Counted from the first letter of the stretch, positions 16,139-25,696 are shown. The stretch: 64,000 nucleotides of DNA from CAZXFA01 sp964640085 (GCA_964640085.1 CAZXFA010000007.1:45195-109194); one strand, 5' to 3'. Program-made: numbers and translations. Notes: generated by a model from the sequence alone, not told the origin.

Positions 16139-17212
16139 CTAGCCGGCCTCCGCGATCCCGGCCGCCTCCGCCGCCCACCTGCCGAACGCGCCCCAGAACG
16201 GATCGAGGCCCGGATGCTCGAGCGAGCGGTCGCCCTCCGGCGTCGCCAGGACCGTGCCGCCCCCGCGGTCGACGACCTCGCCCACCACGGCCCCCTCGAC
16301 CCCGCCGCCCGCCAGGGCCCGGACGAACGCGTCCGCGCGGTCGGGCACCAGCGTGCAGATCAGCGTTCCCTCGCTGATCGAGGTGTAGGGATCCATCCCG
16401 GTCGCCTCGCACACCGCCCGGACCTCGGGTCGGACCGGGATCGCATCGAGCTCGACCCGCATCCCGACGTCCGAGGCGGCCGCCACCTCGGTGAGCCCGC
16501 CGAACACGCCGCCCTCGGTCGCGTCGTGCATCGACGTCACCCCCTCCTCGCGCAGTCCGAACCCTCGGGCAACCGACGCTTCGGGGACCACGGTCATCCG
16601 TTCGAAGAGCGCGTCGGCCTTCGCGACCGCGTCCGAGCCGATCTCCGCGGCCAGGCGCTCGGGGAAGGTCGCGGCGAACAGCGCGGTCGCCTCGATCGCC
16701 GCTCCCTTGGTCACCACGATCGCGTCGCCGGGTCGGGCCATCGTCGGCGTCACGAACCGATCTTCCGGCCCCGAGGCCATGCACACCGCCCCGCCCACCA
16801 TCGGCCACATGCAGCCGTCGTAGCGGGCCGTGTGGCCGGTGACCACCGCCAAGCCGATCTCGGTGCACGTCCGGTGGAACGCGTCCCAGAGCGCCGTGAG
16901 CTCGTCGTCGGTGATCTCCGGCGGCAGGTTCAGGTCCACGGCGATCCAGCGGAGCGGCAGACCGCTCGTAACGGCGTCCGACGCCAGGATGTGCACTGCG
17001 AACCAGGCTGCTCGCTCCCATCCGTAGGCCGGGACGACGAAGACGGGATCCGCCGTGAGCGCCATCGCCACGCCATCGGCCACGCGCACCACACCGACGT
17101 CCACCCCGTGCATCGGTCCCACGAGCACATCGGGGTCGCTCGCACCCAACCGGCGCAGGATCACCCGTTCGAACATCTCCGCCGTGACCTTCCCGGTCCG
17201 CTGGTCCGTCAT
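16139..17212 (-). CDS. PurM/HypE-ThiL superfamily ATP-dependent enzyme (AIR synthase-related)
   Basis: 357 residues. The fold is indicated by VGPMHGVDVGVVRV, the ALTADPVFVVP strand, DLNLPPEI, VTGHTARYDG and the HypE-like SMHDATEGGVFGGL. It lacks the N-terminal Cys/Sec loop of SelD and the C-terminal Cys of true HypE. Its ATG overlaps the thiE stop (ATGA), and the pair lies behind a TPP riboswitch; so although it looks more like HypE-type AIR synthase relatives than canonical ThiL, a thiamine-monophosphate kinase role is the most economical inference. Not proven. Confidence 0.7.
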   Translation of the reverse strand: MTDQRTGKVTAEMFERVILRRLGASDPDVLVGPMHGVDVGVVRVADGVAMALTADPVFVVPAYGWERAAWFAVHILASDAVTSGLPLRWIAVDLNLPPEITDDELTALWDAFHRTCTEIGLAVVTGHTARYDGCMWPMVGGAVCMASGPEDRFVTPTMARPGDAIVVTKGAAIEATALFAATFPERLAAEIGSDAVAKADALFERMTVVPEASVARGFGLREEGVTSMHDATEGGVFGGLTEVAAASDVGMRVELDAIPVRPEVRAVCEATGMDPYTSISEGTLICTLVPDRADAFVRALAGGGVEGAVVGEVVDRGGGTVLATPEGDRSLEHPGLDPFWGAFGRWAAEAAGIAEAG

Positions 17213-17853
17213 CGCTCCTCCCCCTCCGACTTCCGAACGGCATCCACCAACTCCCGCGTGGCCGCTACCGGATCCGCAGCGGCGGCCACCGCCGAGACCA
17301 CGGCCACGCCGGCCGCCCCGTTCGCCAGCACCTCCCAGGCGTTGCGGGGGCCGATCCCCCCGATGCCCACCACCGGCAACCGGGTCGCCCCCACGACCTC
17401 GCGGAGTCCGTCGGGTCCGACCGGCACGGCCTCCGGCTTGGTGGCCGTCGCCCAGACGGTCACGCCGAGGTAGTCGGCACCGGCCGCCTCCGCCTCCCGA
17501 GCCTGCTCGGCGGTCGACACGCTCACCCCGAGGACCGAACGACCGTGGAGCGCGGCGCGCACCGCGACGAGATCCCGGTCCTGACCGATGTGGGCCCCGC
17601 ATCCGAGCTCGGCGGCGACCTCCTCGCGGTCGTTCACCACGAACAGGACCCCCGCGTCGCGGCACCGCTTCGCGAGCTCATCCGCGAGCGGGAGCAGCTC
17701 GGCGTCTGCGAGCCCGGGGGCCCTGAGCTGGACCGCGGTCGCCCCGCCCGCGATCGCGGCGACCACCACATCTCGGTGGCCGCGGCCCACGATCGGGTCG
17801 TCGGCCGTGACGACGTACACGCGCAGCGAGCGGGGATCCACCCTGGTGCCCAT
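17209..17853 (-). CDS. thiE: Thiamine-phosphate synthase
   Basis: 214 residues, TIM barrel. AAIAGGATAVQLRAPGLADAELLPLA, the FVVNDREEVAAELGCGAHIGQ pyrophosphate-binding region, LGVSVSTAEQA, ADYLGVTVWATATK and PVVGIGGIG follow the ThiE order; the usual VHLGQ and GxIFxTxTK motifs are present in variant form. It joins HMP-PP and thiazole phosphate to give thiamine phosphate. It directly follows a TPP riboswitch whose last conserved bases (GGAGGGA) serve as its ribosome-binding site. Confidence 0.9.
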   Translation of the reverse strand: MGTRVDPRSLRVYVVTADDPIVGRGHRDVVVAAIAGGATAVQLRAPGLADAELLPLADELAKRCRDAGVLFVVNDREEVAAELGCGAHIGQDRDLVAVRAALHGRSVLGVSVSTAEQAREAEAAGADYLGVTVWATATKPEAVPVGPDGLREVVGATRLPVVGIGGIGPRNAWEVLANGAAGVAVVSAVAAAADPVAATRELVDAVRKSEGEER

Positions 17854-17857
17854 CGAC

Positions 17858-17985
17858 TCCCTCCGCCGGCATTACCCGGTTCAGGTTCGTCGGGTCGCCG
17901 CCGCCGGCCTTCCGGCGCTCGCCCTGGCGAGCCCCGGACCCCCTTGGGCGACCTCTCAGCCCGGCTGCCCGAGCTCCCCGGTGAT
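17858..17985 (-). ncRNA. TPP (THI-element) riboswitch
   Basis: Read on the minus strand, the two conserved halves are plain: GCCGGGCTGAGAGG in the 5' half and GAACCTGAACCGGGTAATGCC followed by GGCGGAGGGA in the 3' half, with a long GC-rich optional stem between. The final GGAGGGA lies 5-10 bases before the thiE ATG, so TPP binding most likely hides the ribosome-binding site (translational control). Confidence 0.92.
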
Positions 17986-18007
17986 CCGGGTCACAGCATA
18001 GACCCGA

Positions 18008-18730
18008 TCAGCGGCCTGCAGCCCGGGAGCGGGCAATCGCCAGCTCGCGACGGACCTTCTTCCAGTCGCTCTTCCGCGTCGAGAACAGCACGTCGGTCGC
18101 CATGGCGAACAGACCGAATCCCACGATCGCCCACGCGGCCCAGGCGGGGGCGTCGGTGGCCGGCCAGAACGCGAGGGCGGCGAACGGCGCCGCCTTGGTC
18201 GCGATGGCTCCCGACGCGTGCATCCATGCCCGAGCGGTCGGTGCGGCTCGCAGGTACGAGGCGTAGTCGGTCTTCAGGCCGGGTCGGGGAGGGAACGGGC
18301 CCGGCAGGAGGTAGGGCGGGAGGGGGCCGGTGAGGAAGTAAGAGCTGAACCTGATCCCGGCGATCCGTCCCGTCAACCAGTGCGCCAGGTCGTGGACGGA
18401 GGCGGCCCATGCCAGGGCCGCGAACACCAGCGCCACCCCGGCGACCGCCTCGGAGTCCGACCCGAAAGCCAGGCCAACCGCGAAGGAACCGACCAGCGTC
18501 CCGACGAGCAGCACCGCGTTGCCGAGCCATACCGGGAACCGCCATCGGACCCGTGCTTCGAACGCCTTCCGGTCGATCCGCCCCGCGGCCTCGGCCCAGT
18601 GAGCGGAGAGGGCGGGGTCGGCCTTCACCTTGGCGAGGAGGGACCAGAAGCCGAGCGCGCGCAGATCGGTCCGTCCAGCGTCGACGGCTGCCTCGATCCT
18701 CGCGAACGTCTCCGGGTAGCTCTCGCTCAC
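18008..18730 (-). CDS. Integral membrane protein with degenerate M50-like motif
   Basis: 240 residues. A ~60-residue charged N-terminus precedes about four or five hydrophobic helices (~66-90, 95-112, 170-190, 195-215). At 113-117 it reads HDLAH followed by WLTGRIAG, which resembles the HExxH zinc helix of site-2 (M50) proteases with Asp in place of Glu. No clear second M50 motif (LDG) is visible, so protease activity is doubtful. GTG start; divergent from the PASTA kinase gene. Downstream lies the TPP riboswitch. Confidence 0.55.
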   Translation of the reverse strand: MSESYPETFARIEAAVDAGRTDLRALGFWSLLAKVKADPALSAHWAEAAGRIDRKAFEARVRWRFPVWLGNAVLLVGTLVGSFAVGLAFGSDSEAVAGVALVFAALAWAASVHDLAHWLTGRIAGIRFSSYFLTGPLPPYLLPGPFPPRPGLKTDYASYLRAAPTARAWMHASGAIATKAAPFAALAFWPATDAPAWAAWAIVGFGLFAMATDVLFSTRKSDWKKVRRELAIARSRAAGR

Positions 18731-18762
18731 GGGGAATCCCCCGCTCCGCGCGCGCGATGGCC

Positions 18763-18768
18763 TAGGAT
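18763..18768 (+). promoter_or_regulatory. -10 box TAGGAT for the PASTA kinase gene
   Basis: CCTAGGATGG in the divergent gap 18731-18837. A start site around 18775 would leave a ~63-base leader that includes the GGAGGAG ribosome-binding site before the ATC codon at 18838. Confidence 0.45.
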
Positions 18769-18837
18769 GGTCATCCGGACGCGCCCCCGGCCCCTGGACC
18801 GTCCGCCCGCAACGGCCGAGAACACGGAGGAGCGACC

Positions 18838-20715
18838 ATCTCGAGGAGCACGATCCCCGAGCGGCCGTCCGGCCGCCCCGATCTCCCGTACGCCCTGACC
18901 ACGCTCGACGGCCGCTACCACGTCGTCGATCGTATCGCCGCAGGCGGGATGGGAGAGGTCTTCCGGGCGCGCGACGCCGTGCTCGACCGGGACGTCGCGA
19001 TCAAGGTCCTGCACCGGAGCCTGGCCGGCGACACCGGGTTCGTCGATCGGTTCCGTCGCGAGGCCCGAGCCGCCGCCGGGCTGTCCCACCCGAACATCGT
19101 CGCGGTGCACGACTGGGGATCGGTGGACGCGATCTACTACATGGTGATGGAGTTCGTCCGCGGCGTGAGCGCCCGGGAGCTTCTGAACGCCGAGGGGCTG
19201 CTCGCTCCGTCTCAGGCCGCCGACGTCCTGCTCCAGACGCTCGCCGCCCTCGATCATGCCCACCGGAAGGGCATCGTGCACCGGGACGTGAAGCCGGAGA
19301 ACGTGATGGTCTCGCGCGACGGCGTGGTGAAGGTGGCCGACTTCGGCCTGGCGCGTGCCTACGCGGACGCTCAGATCACCGTGGCCGGGACGGTGACCGG
19401 CACCGTCCAGTACCTGGCCCCCGAGCAGCTCCAGGGCGAGCCCGCCGACCCGCGGACCGACCTGTACTCGCTCGGGATCGTGGCGTTCGAGCTGTTGACC
19501 GGGCGCCTGCCGTTCACCGGCGAGACCCCGATGGCGATCGCCTACAAGCACCTCCACGATCCGATGCCCGCCCCGTCCTCGCGCAACCCAGCCGTCCCGA
19601 GGGATCTGGACGGCTGGGTGGCCTCGATGACGGAGAAGGCCCGCGAGCTGCGACCGGAGTCGGCGGCCGAGGCCCGCCGCGACCTCGAGCACGAGGCCGC
19701 CTCCCTCCCTCCCGCGCCCCCGGTCGGGGGCCTGGTCCCCGAGGTCGGCGTGTCAACGCGCGACACCTCGTTCCCGGAGCATCGGGCCACCACCGTCACG
19801 ATCCCGCGAGCCATGCAGCGTCGCCGCCGTCGCGGTCCCTGGGTGCTCGGGGGGCTGCTCCTGGTGCTCACGATGGGGGCTGCGGCCTGGGCCGCATGGA
19901 CGTACCTGCTTCCCCGAGAGGTCGAGGTTCCTCGCGTCGCGGGCCTCGAGCTCGCCGAGGCGCAGCGTCGCGTGGAATCGGAGGATCTCCTCGTGCGGAT
20001 CGGGGACGGTGAGCATTCACGCCGTGTCCCCGAAGGCGTCGTCCTCGCGATTCGGCCGGCCGAAGGAACGATCCTGGAGGAAGGCGATCGCGTCACGCTG
20101 ATCCCCTCGCTCGGTCCACCGCCGGTCCCCGTGCCGCCGCTCGTAGGGTTGCCGCTCGCCGAGGCCAAGGCGGCGCTCCGGCAGGCGAACCTGAAGCTCG
20201 GCGAGATCACCGAGGCCTACGACGACGCGTTCCTGGCAGGCCAGGTGGTGCGTCAGAGCGTCCGGGCCGATCTCGAGGCGCCCATGGGCAGCGAGGTCGA
20301 CGTCGTGGCGAGCCTCGGTCCGAACCCCGTCCCGGTGCCGAGGGTCGTCGGCCTGACGGAGGAGCAGGCGACCAGCACGCTCACGACCCGTGGATTCCAG
20401 GTGGACAGGCAGACCCGGTATTCGCACGAGGTCCCCAAGGGCGAGGTGATCGCGCAGGATCCTCCGAAGAAGACCGAGCTCCAACCGGGCCGGTCCGTCA
20501 CGATCGTGGTCTCGCTCGGTCCCAGGGTCGTGGAGGTGTCGAGCTTCATCGGCATGACCCAGGCAGCCGCCGTCCAGGCCATCCGCGCGCTCGGCCTGGT
20601 CCCGGAGGCGATCGAGCTCCCGGGCGCCGTCGGCGAGCGCACCGTGGCGAGCCAACTGCCGATCGCGGGCGAGGAGGTCCGCGTCGGCTCCACCATCACG
20701 ATCTACGTGGCGTGA
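18838..20715 (+). CDS. pknB: PASTA-domain Ser/Thr protein kinase, apparent ATC start
   Basis: 625 residues if started at ATC 18838. Hanks kinase: Gly loop AAGGMGEVF (~34-42), catalytic Lys56 (VAIKVL), HRDVKPEN (148-155), DFG (168-170), APEQ. One TM helix (~334-358) and four extracellular PASTA repeats (~362-625). Such kinases sense peptidoglycan fragments and control growth and cell-wall synthesis. The only in-frame ATG (18949) falls inside the Gly loop, so the true start is upstream, where the frame has no ATG, GTG or TTG; GGAGGAG sits 7 bases before ATC TCG. Its stop overlaps the nfo start (GTGA). Confidence 0.9.
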   Translation: MSRSTIPERPSGRPDLPYALTTLDGRYHVVDRIAAGGMGEVFRARDAVLDRDVAIKVLHRSLAGDTGFVDRFRREARAAAGLSHPNIVAVHDWGSVDAIYYMVMEFVRGVSARELLNAEGLLAPSQAADVLLQTLAALDHAHRKGIVHRDVKPENVMVSRDGVVKVADFGLARAYADAQITVAGTVTGTVQYLAPEQLQGEPADPRTDLYSLGIVAFELLTGRLPFTGETPMAIAYKHLHDPMPAPSSRNPAVPRDLDGWVASMTEKARELRPESAAEARRDLEHEAASLPPAPPVGGLVPEVGVSTRDTSFPEHRATTVTIPRAMQRRRRRGPWVLGGLLLVLTMGAAAWAAWTYLLPREVEVPRVAGLELAEAQRRVESEDLLVRIGDGEHSRRVPEGVVLAIRPAEGTILEEGDRVTLIPSLGPPPVPVPPLVGLPLAEAKAALRQANLKLGEITEAYDDAFLAGQVVRQSVRADLEAPMGSEVDVVASLGPNPVPVPRVVGLTEEQATSTLTTRGFQVDRQTRYSHEVPKGEVIAQDPPKKTELQPGRSVTIVVSLGPRVVEVSSFIGMTQAAAVQAIRALGLVPEAIELPGAVGERTVASQLPIAGEEVRVGSTITIYVA

Positions 20716-21542
20716 GGGTCGGCGCCCACATCCGGACCCCGGGCGGGCTCCGCACCGCCATCGACGTGGCCCGGGAGGTCGGGGCCCAGGCCGTCCAGCT
20801 GTTCCTGTCGAACCCGCGCGCGTGGGCCGGACCACGCGTCGAGACCGCCGAGACGTTCGGGGCGGCGTGGCGCGAGGCAGGCGTGGGTCCGCTGTTCGTC
20901 CACGCGCCTTACCTGGTGAACATAGCGTCCCCGAACCCGGAGTTCCTCGCGAAGTCGCTCGAGCTCTGCCGCCGCTCGGTGATCGCGTGCGGGACGGCGG
21001 GGGCCGAGGGTTTCGTCGTGCACGCCGGCGCCGGCGGACCGGGCGAGCGCGCCGAGGCGATCTCCCGGGCGATGGCGGTCCTCGTGGCGACCCTCCACGA
21101 GACGCCGGCTGGGACGCGGCTCCTGGTGGAGCTGATGGCCGGGACGTCCGGCGCCGTGGCGTCCACCATCGCGGAAGCCGCCGAGCTGTTCGCGCTGGTG
21201 GACGACGAACGCCTCGGGCTCGTGCTCGACACCTGTCACCTGTTCGCGGCGGGGTACGCGCTCGACGAGCCCGACGGCGTGGACGCGTGCTTCACCGAGC
21301 TCCACGAGGTCGGCCTTGCGGACAGCCTGGCCTTGATCCACGCGAACGACGCCGAGTTCGGGCGGGCGTCCAGGAGGGACCGTCACGAGGTCGTGGGCGA
21401 GGGGAGGATAGGCCTGGAGGGTTTCGGCGCCCTCCTCCGCAGGCCCGAGGTCCGCGACCTCTCGCTGATCGCGGAGACGCCCGCGTCCGGCGAGCGACGG
21501 CGGCGCGAGCTCGAGACGCTCCGTTCGCTCGCTCCGCGCTAG
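20712..21542 (+). CDS. nfo: Endonuclease IV (AP endonuclease)
   Basis: 276 residues. The AP endonuclease family 2 order is intact: VGAHIRTPGGL, QLFLSNPRAW, VHAPYLVNIASPN, VVHAGAG, LLVELMAG, LVLDTCHLFAAGYAL, IHANDAEFGRASRRDRHEVVGEGRIG and IAETPA, supplying the His, Glu and Asp ligands of the trinuclear zinc site. It nicks DNA 5' of abasic sites in base-excision repair. The GTG start overlaps the kinase stop by 4 bases, so the repair enzyme is translated with the PASTA kinase. About 135 non-coding bases follow. Confidence 0.92.
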   Translation: MRVGAHIRTPGGLRTAIDVAREVGAQAVQLFLSNPRAWAGPRVETAETFGAAWREAGVGPLFVHAPYLVNIASPNPEFLAKSLELCRRSVIACGTAGAEGFVVHAGAGGPGERAEAISRAMAVLVATLHETPAGTRLLVELMAGTSGAVASTIAEAAELFALVDDERLGLVLDTCHLFAAGYALDEPDGVDACFTELHEVGLADSLALIHANDAEFGRASRRDRHEVVGEGRIGLEGFGALLRRPEVRDLSLIAETPASGERRRRELETLRSLAPR

Positions 21543-21677
21543 CGGGACGGGATGATCTGCGAGGGAGGCGTGGCGCCCCGGTAGCTCCGGACGACGTCGC
21601 TCGCGGGCCTGAGCTGGGCGCGGTTCCGCCTGCCGAGCGTTGGTCTTCCGGCGCGTGCCGCCGATCGCGCCGGGCCG

Positions 21678-22301
21678 CTAGAGCTCGAGCTCCGCCCGGG
21701 GACCTTCCTGGTAGCTGTACCGCTCCTCGCGCCAGGGGTCGGCGTGGATGTGGTAACCACGGACCTCCCAGAAGCCTCTCGTGTTCGGCTTGGAGAACTC
21801 CAGACCCCGGAGCCACTTCGCGCTCTTCCATGCGTACCGCTGCGGCACGACCAAGCGGAGCGGGTACCCGTGCTCTGGCGTGAGATCCTGACCCCCGTGC
21901 GCCCAGGCGACGAGCACATCGTCCTCGAGCATCGCCTCCAGCGACAGGTTCGACGTGTAGCCGTACTCGCAGCGCGCGATCACCCAACGCGCCTCGGGCT
22001 TCGGCTCCGCCTTCTCGGCCAGGACCCGGAAGGGGATGCCCGTCCAGACGTTGTCGAGCGTGGACCAGCCCGTCACGCAGTGCATGTCCGCCGTCACGTC
22101 GACCGGGCCGAGCGCCTTCAGCTCGTCGTACGCGAGCGTGAAGGGGTGCTCGACCAGACCCGACACCTCCAGTGTCCAGCCGGAGACGTCCGCGGTCGGG
22201 ATCGGCCCGTAGTGCAGCACCGGCCAGGTCTTCACCAGCCGCTGGCCGGGCGGGACACGCTTCGCGACCTCCTCCGGGTACCGCGGACCGAACAGCTTCA
22301 T
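21678..22301 (-). CDS. Sulfite oxidase-like molybdopterin oxidoreductase
   Basis: 207 residues, the short cytosolic branch of the sulfite oxidase family. WTLEVSGLVEHP, the molybdenum-ligand cysteine in MHCVTGWS, YTSNLSLE, PLRLVVPQRYAWKSAKW and FWEVRGYH are present. No signal peptide, haem or dimerisation domain, so it resembles a stand-alone Moco domain. The physiological substrate is unknown. The ATG at 22301 is preceded by GGAGG ~10 bases away; a GTG 18 bases upstream is the alternative. It follows threonine aldolase by 18 bases. Confidence 0.85.
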   Translation of the reverse strand: MKLFGPRYPEEVAKRVPPGQRLVKTWPVLHYGPIPTADVSGWTLEVSGLVEHPFTLAYDELKALGPVDVTADMHCVTGWSTLDNVWTGIPFRVLAEKAEPKPEARWVIARCEYGYTSNLSLEAMLEDDVLVAWAHGGQDLTPEHGYPLRLVVPQRYAWKSAKWLRGLEFSKPNTRGFWEVRGYHIHADPWREERYSYQEGPRAELEL

Positions 22302-22319
22302 GCCCTCAACCTCCTCCAC

Positions 22320-23372
22320 CTACGCCGGCTCCCCGGCGGCGACCCGTCGCCAGGCCGCAAGAACATCCTCGACATCGTCGTCCGAGATGCCGACGTGGGT
22401 CACCATCCGCACCCTCGGGGACGCGGGCGTGCACCCCACGCCTTCACCCTGCAACCGCCGGGCGGTCTCGATCGCGTCGAGCCCCATGATGGAGGTGTCG
22501 ACGAACACCATGTTCGTTTCAACCCGCTCCGGATCCACCGACCCAGGGAAGGCCTCCGCGAGGCCCTCGGCCAGGCGCCGGGCCCGCGCGTGATCCTCAT
22601 GCAGGCGTCCCGGGCCTTCCTCGAGGGCGATCAGCCCGGCCGCGGCCACGACGCCCGCCTGCCGCCATCCTCCTCCGTACAGGATCTTCAGCCGGCGCGC
22701 CTCTCGCATCATCTCCGCGGGACCACACAGGAGCGAACCGATAGGAGCGCCGAGACCCTTCGAGACGCAGAACATCACCGTGTCCGCCTCCCGCGTCCAC
22801 TCCGCGACGTCCACGCCGGTCGCCGCGGCGGCGTTGAAGATCCTGGCCCCGTCCAGATGGACCGGGACGCCGGCCCGTTCGGCCACCTTCCGGATCGCGC
22901 GCATGTCCTCGACGGGCATGACGGTCCCCCCGGCCGCGCCCGCCGTGTTCTCGACGGCGAGCAGATCGACGACCTCGACGTCGTAGTAGCTGTCCGGCTC
23001 GAGCAACCGCTCGGCGAGCTCGGCCGTCAGCCATCCGTGGGGTGCGGCGGCCGTCCGGTAGGCCATCCCGGCGAGCACGGCAGAGGTCATCACCTCGGTG
23101 CTCGCGACGTGGGCGGAGGCCTCCGCGGCCACCAGGTGTCCGTTTCCGTGCCAGTGGAGCCGCAGGCCGATCTGGTTGGCCATCGTGCCGGTGGGCACGA
23201 ACACCGCCGCCTCCTTCCCGGTGAACTCGGCCGCGCGCTCCTGGAGGAGGTTGACCGTCGGGTCGTCGCCGTACCAGTCGTCCCCCACCTCGGCCTCGGC
23301 CATCGCCCGGCGCATCGCAGCCGACGGCCGAGTGACGGTGTCAGAACGGAGGTCGATGCGCGGCTCCCGCAC
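22320..23372 (-). CDS. ltaE: Low-specificity L-threonine aldolase
   Basis: 350 residues, PLP fold type [13 protein letters not shown] at the start, [39 protein letters not shown] and the PLP lysine in [12 protein letters not shown] match threonine aldolases, which cleave threonine (and allo-threonine) to glycine and acetaldehyde. The glycine produced could feed one-carbon metabolism. The GTG start sits 9 bases after a strong TATACT box on the minus strand, with no ribosome-binding site, so it is probably leaderless. Confidence 0.92.
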   Translation of the reverse strand: MREPRIDLRSDTVTRPSAAMRRAMAEAEVGDDWYGDDPTVNLLQERAAEFTGKEAAVFVPTGTMANQIGLRLHWHGNGHLVAAEASAHVASTEVMTSAVLAGMAYRTAAAPHGWLTAELAERLLEPDSYYDVEVVDLLAVENTAGAAGGTVMPVEDMRAIRKVAERAGVPVHLDGARIFNAAAATGVDVAEWTREADTVMFCVSKGLGAPIGSLLCGPAEMMREARRLKILYGGGWRQAGVVAAAGLIALEEGPGRLHEDHARARRLAEGLAEAFPGSVDPERVETNMVFVDTSIMGLDAIETARRLQGEGVGCTPASPRVRMVTHVGISDDDVEDVLAAWRRVAAGEPA

Positions 23373-23381
23373 GGTCGAGCC

Positions 23382-23387
23382 AGTATA
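23382..23387 (-). promoter_or_regulatory. -10 box TATACT, leaderless type
   Basis: On the minus strand TATACT ends 9 bases before the GTG of the threonine aldolase gene; the closest match to the sigma-70 -10 consensus in the window. Confidence 0.55.
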
Positions 23388-23407
23388 GGGGCGGACGTCC
23401 GAACGGC

Positions 23408-24556
23408 TCAGTACAGGAACATCGGCTTGCCGTCGACGTGCCGGATCTTCGGGCGGTAGTTGTCGACGTCGTACAGCGCGCCGACGTCGACCCGTTTCAC
23501 GCCCTGGCGGGTCACGCCGATGGGGACGTTCACGTAGTTGCCGTTCCGCAGAGCTACCAGGCGCCCGTACTGACCGTCGATCACCAGGTCGGCCGCCATC
23601 ACCGCGTAGTTGATCGCGACCATCAGGTCGAGCGAGTCCGGCGTCCCGGAGCGCATCAGGTACCCCAGCTGCTGGTAGATGATCCCCTGACCGGTGATCT
23701 TCCGCAGCGCCTCCCCGGTGATCTGACCGATGCCGCCGAGCTTGCGATGCCCGAACGCGTCCTCCGGCCCCCCCAAGACCATCTCGCCGCCGACCATCTG
23801 GGCGCCCTCGGAGATCGTCATCATCGCGTAGCGGCTCGGGTTGGCCTCGCGATCGTCCATCAGGAACCGCGCCAGCCCCTCGATGTCGAAGGGCACCTCG
23901 GAGATGATGGTGCGATCCACGCCCGCCAGGTACGCGGAGACGAGTGACGTTTCGCCGCTGTACCGCCCGAACACCTCGACCACCGCCAACCGTTCGTGCG
24001 AGCCGGCGCTGGTCCGGAGCTGGTGGATGAAGTTCACGGTCCTCGTCACCGCGGTCGAGAACCCGATGCAGTAGTCGGTGCCGTGGACGTCGTTGTCCAT
24101 GGTCTTGGGGATCGCGACGACCGGCACGCCTTCGTCGTGCAGCCGCAGGGCGAACGAGAGCGTGTCGTCCCCCCCGATCGGGATCAGCGCGTCGATCCCC
24201 AGACCGTCGATCACCTTCAGCACGTGCGGGGTCTGATCGCGCGGGTCCTCGCCCTCCTCGCCACCACGCAGGAACGCGGGCTCGTCCTTCGGCTTGACCT
24301 TGGCCGGATTGGTGCGGGAGGTGTGCAGGAACGTCCCGCCGGTCCGATCGATCGTCCGGACCACGGCGGGGTTCAGCGCCGTGGTGTTCTCCGAGATCGT
24401 CTCCGGATCGTCCGGATCGATCTCGAGCAGGCCCGCCCACCCCCGGCGGATCCCGACGACGATGTGGCCCTCCTCCGCGGCCCGGTTCGTCGCGGCCTTG
24501 ATGCACGCGTTCAGCCCGGGGACGTCGCCCCCGCCCGTCAGGATCCCCACCTTCAT
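23408..24556 (-). CDS. 6-phosphofructokinase, pyrophosphate-type active site
   Basis: 382 residues. [12 protein letters not shown] is the phosphate loop; GGDDT (128-132) and PKTMDND (150-156) place Asp and Lys at the two positions that mark PPi-dependent enzymes (Gly/Gly in classical ATP enzymes). The cytosolic reaction is fructose 6-phosphate to fructose 1,6-bisphosphate, reversible when pyrophosphate is used. It has an insertion around 80-110 relative to short PFKs. GGAGG precedes the ATG. It lies 15 bases after a second, differently typed PFK. Confidence 0.9.
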   Translation of the reverse strand: MKVGILTGGGDVPGLNACIKAATNRAAEEGHIVVGIRRGWAGLLEIDPDDPETISENTTALNPAVVRTIDRTGGTFLHTSRTNPAKVKPKDEPAFLRGGEEGEDPRDQTPHVLKVIDGLGIDALIPIGGDDTLSFALRLHDEGVPVVAIPKTMDNDVHGTDYCIGFSTAVTRTVNFIHQLRTSAGSHERLAVVEVFGRYSGETSLVSAYLAGVDRTIISEVPFDIEGLARFLMDDREANPSRYAMMTISEGAQMVGGEMVLGGPEDAFGHRKLGGIGQITGEALRKITGQGIIYQQLGYLMRSGTPDSLDLMVAINYAVMAADLVIDGQYGRLVALRNGNYVNVPIGVTRQGVKRVDVGALYDVDNYRPKIRHVDGKPMFLY

Positions 24557-24571
24557 CTCGTCGACCTCCGA

Positions 24572-25597
24572 TCACACGAAGAAGATCTCGGCGACCCGGT
24601 ACAGCTCCTCGGGGACGGGGCGAACCTTTGCCGCCTCCTCGAGCGGCACGTTCACGATCTCGTCGCCGCGGATCGCGACCATCCGCCCCCACTCGTCACG
24701 CGCCGCCAGGTCCACGGCCGCGGTGCCGAACCGCGTGGCCAGCACCCGGTCGGCGGCCATCGGGCTTCCGCCGCGCTGCACGTGTCCGAGGACGGTGACC
24801 CTCGTCTCCCATCCCGTCCCGCGCTCGAGGTGCGGGGCCAGGACGTGAGCGATCCCGCCGAAACGGGGGAACCCCCGCGGATCCTTCGGATAGACCGGCA
24901 TCTCCATCGTCCCCTCGACCGGCACCGCCCCCTCGGCCACGACGAGGATCGAGAACGAGTGCCCCTTCAGGTGACGGCGCCGGAGCTGCGAGGCCACCTC
25001 CTCGATGTCGAACGGTCGCTCGGGGATCAGGATCACGTCGGCACCGCCCGCGATGCCGGCCTCGAGCGCGATCCACCCGGCACTTCGCCCCATCACCTCG
25101 AGGAGCATCAACCGGTCGTGGCTCTCGGCGGTCGTGTGGAGCCGGTCGATGGCGTCCGTCGCCACCTGGACCGCGGTGGCGAACCCGATGCACGTGTCGG
25201 TCCCTGAGAGGTCGTTGTCGATCGTCTTCGGGATCCCGAGCACCGGGAGCCCCTCCCGGGTCATGGACGCGGCCGCTCCGAGGGTCCCGTCTCCCCCGAT
25301 CGCGATCAGGCCGTCGATCTCCAGATCCCGGAAGGTGGCCCGGACCCGCTCGATCCCGCCCTCGTGATAGGGGTTCGAACCGCTGCTGCCCAGGATCGTC
25401 CCCCCGCGGTGCAGGATCCCCTGGACGGACTCGGCGGTGAGCTCGCGGACGTCGCCCTGGAGCACGCCCCGCCACCCGTCCTCGAACCCGAACACTTCGA
25501 AGCCGTGGGCCCCGACCGACCTGCGGACGACCGCGCGGATCGCTGCGTTCAGACCGGGACAGTCGCCTCCGCCGGTGAGCAGACCGATGCGCTTCAG
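24572..25597 (-). CDS. pfkA: 6-phosphofructokinase, ATP-type group III, apparent CTG start
   Basis: 341 residues if started at CTG 25597. [20 protein letters not shown] is the N-terminal phosphate loop, GGDGT (101-105) has the Gly of ATP-dependent enzymes, and PKTIDND (123-129) the Lys found in actinobacterial group III PFKs. The first ATG/GTG/TTG in frame (GTG at 25495) lies beyond the loop and would remove it, while the frame is closed by a TGA at 25628 with no ATG/GTG/TTG between; CTG AAG CGC behind GGAGGGGG is the best start. Transcribed ahead of the PPi-type PFK. Confidence 0.88.
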   Translation of the reverse strand: MKRIGLLTGGGDCPGLNAAIRAVVRRSVGAHGFEVFGFEDGWRGVLQGDVRELTAESVQGILHRGGTILGSSGSNPYHEGGIERVRATFRDLEIDGLIAIGGDGTLGAAASMTREGLPVLGIPKTIDNDLSGTDTCIGFATAVQVATDAIDRLHTTAESHDRLMLLEVMGRSAGWIALEAGIAGGADVILIPERPFDIEEVASQLRRRHLKGHSFSILVVAEGAVPVEGTMEMPVYPKDPRGFPRFGGIAHVLAPHLERGTGWETRVTVLGHVQRGGSPMAADRVLATRFGTAAVDLAARDEWGRMVAIRGDEIVNVPLEEAAKVRPVPEELYRVAEIFFV

Positions 25598-25696
25598 TGG
25601 ACGTCCCCCTCCCGCGTTCGACGGGCCTCACGCCCGGTCCCGAGGGCCGACATCGATTCTACGGAACGACGATGGTGAGACGGAGGGGGCGGCGTC

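Noticed and set aside
16139..17212. Possible SelD (selenophosphate synthetase), attractive because of the Sec formate dehydrogenase
   Set aside because: The N-terminal Cys/Sec-Lys glycine-rich loop required in SelD is missing, and the gene is tied to a TPP riboswitch and thiE.
25372..25381. GGTTCGAACC, resembling a tRNA T-arm
   Set aside because: It lies within the coding sequence of the second phosphofructokinase (SSGSNPYH region) and has no surrounding cloverleaf.
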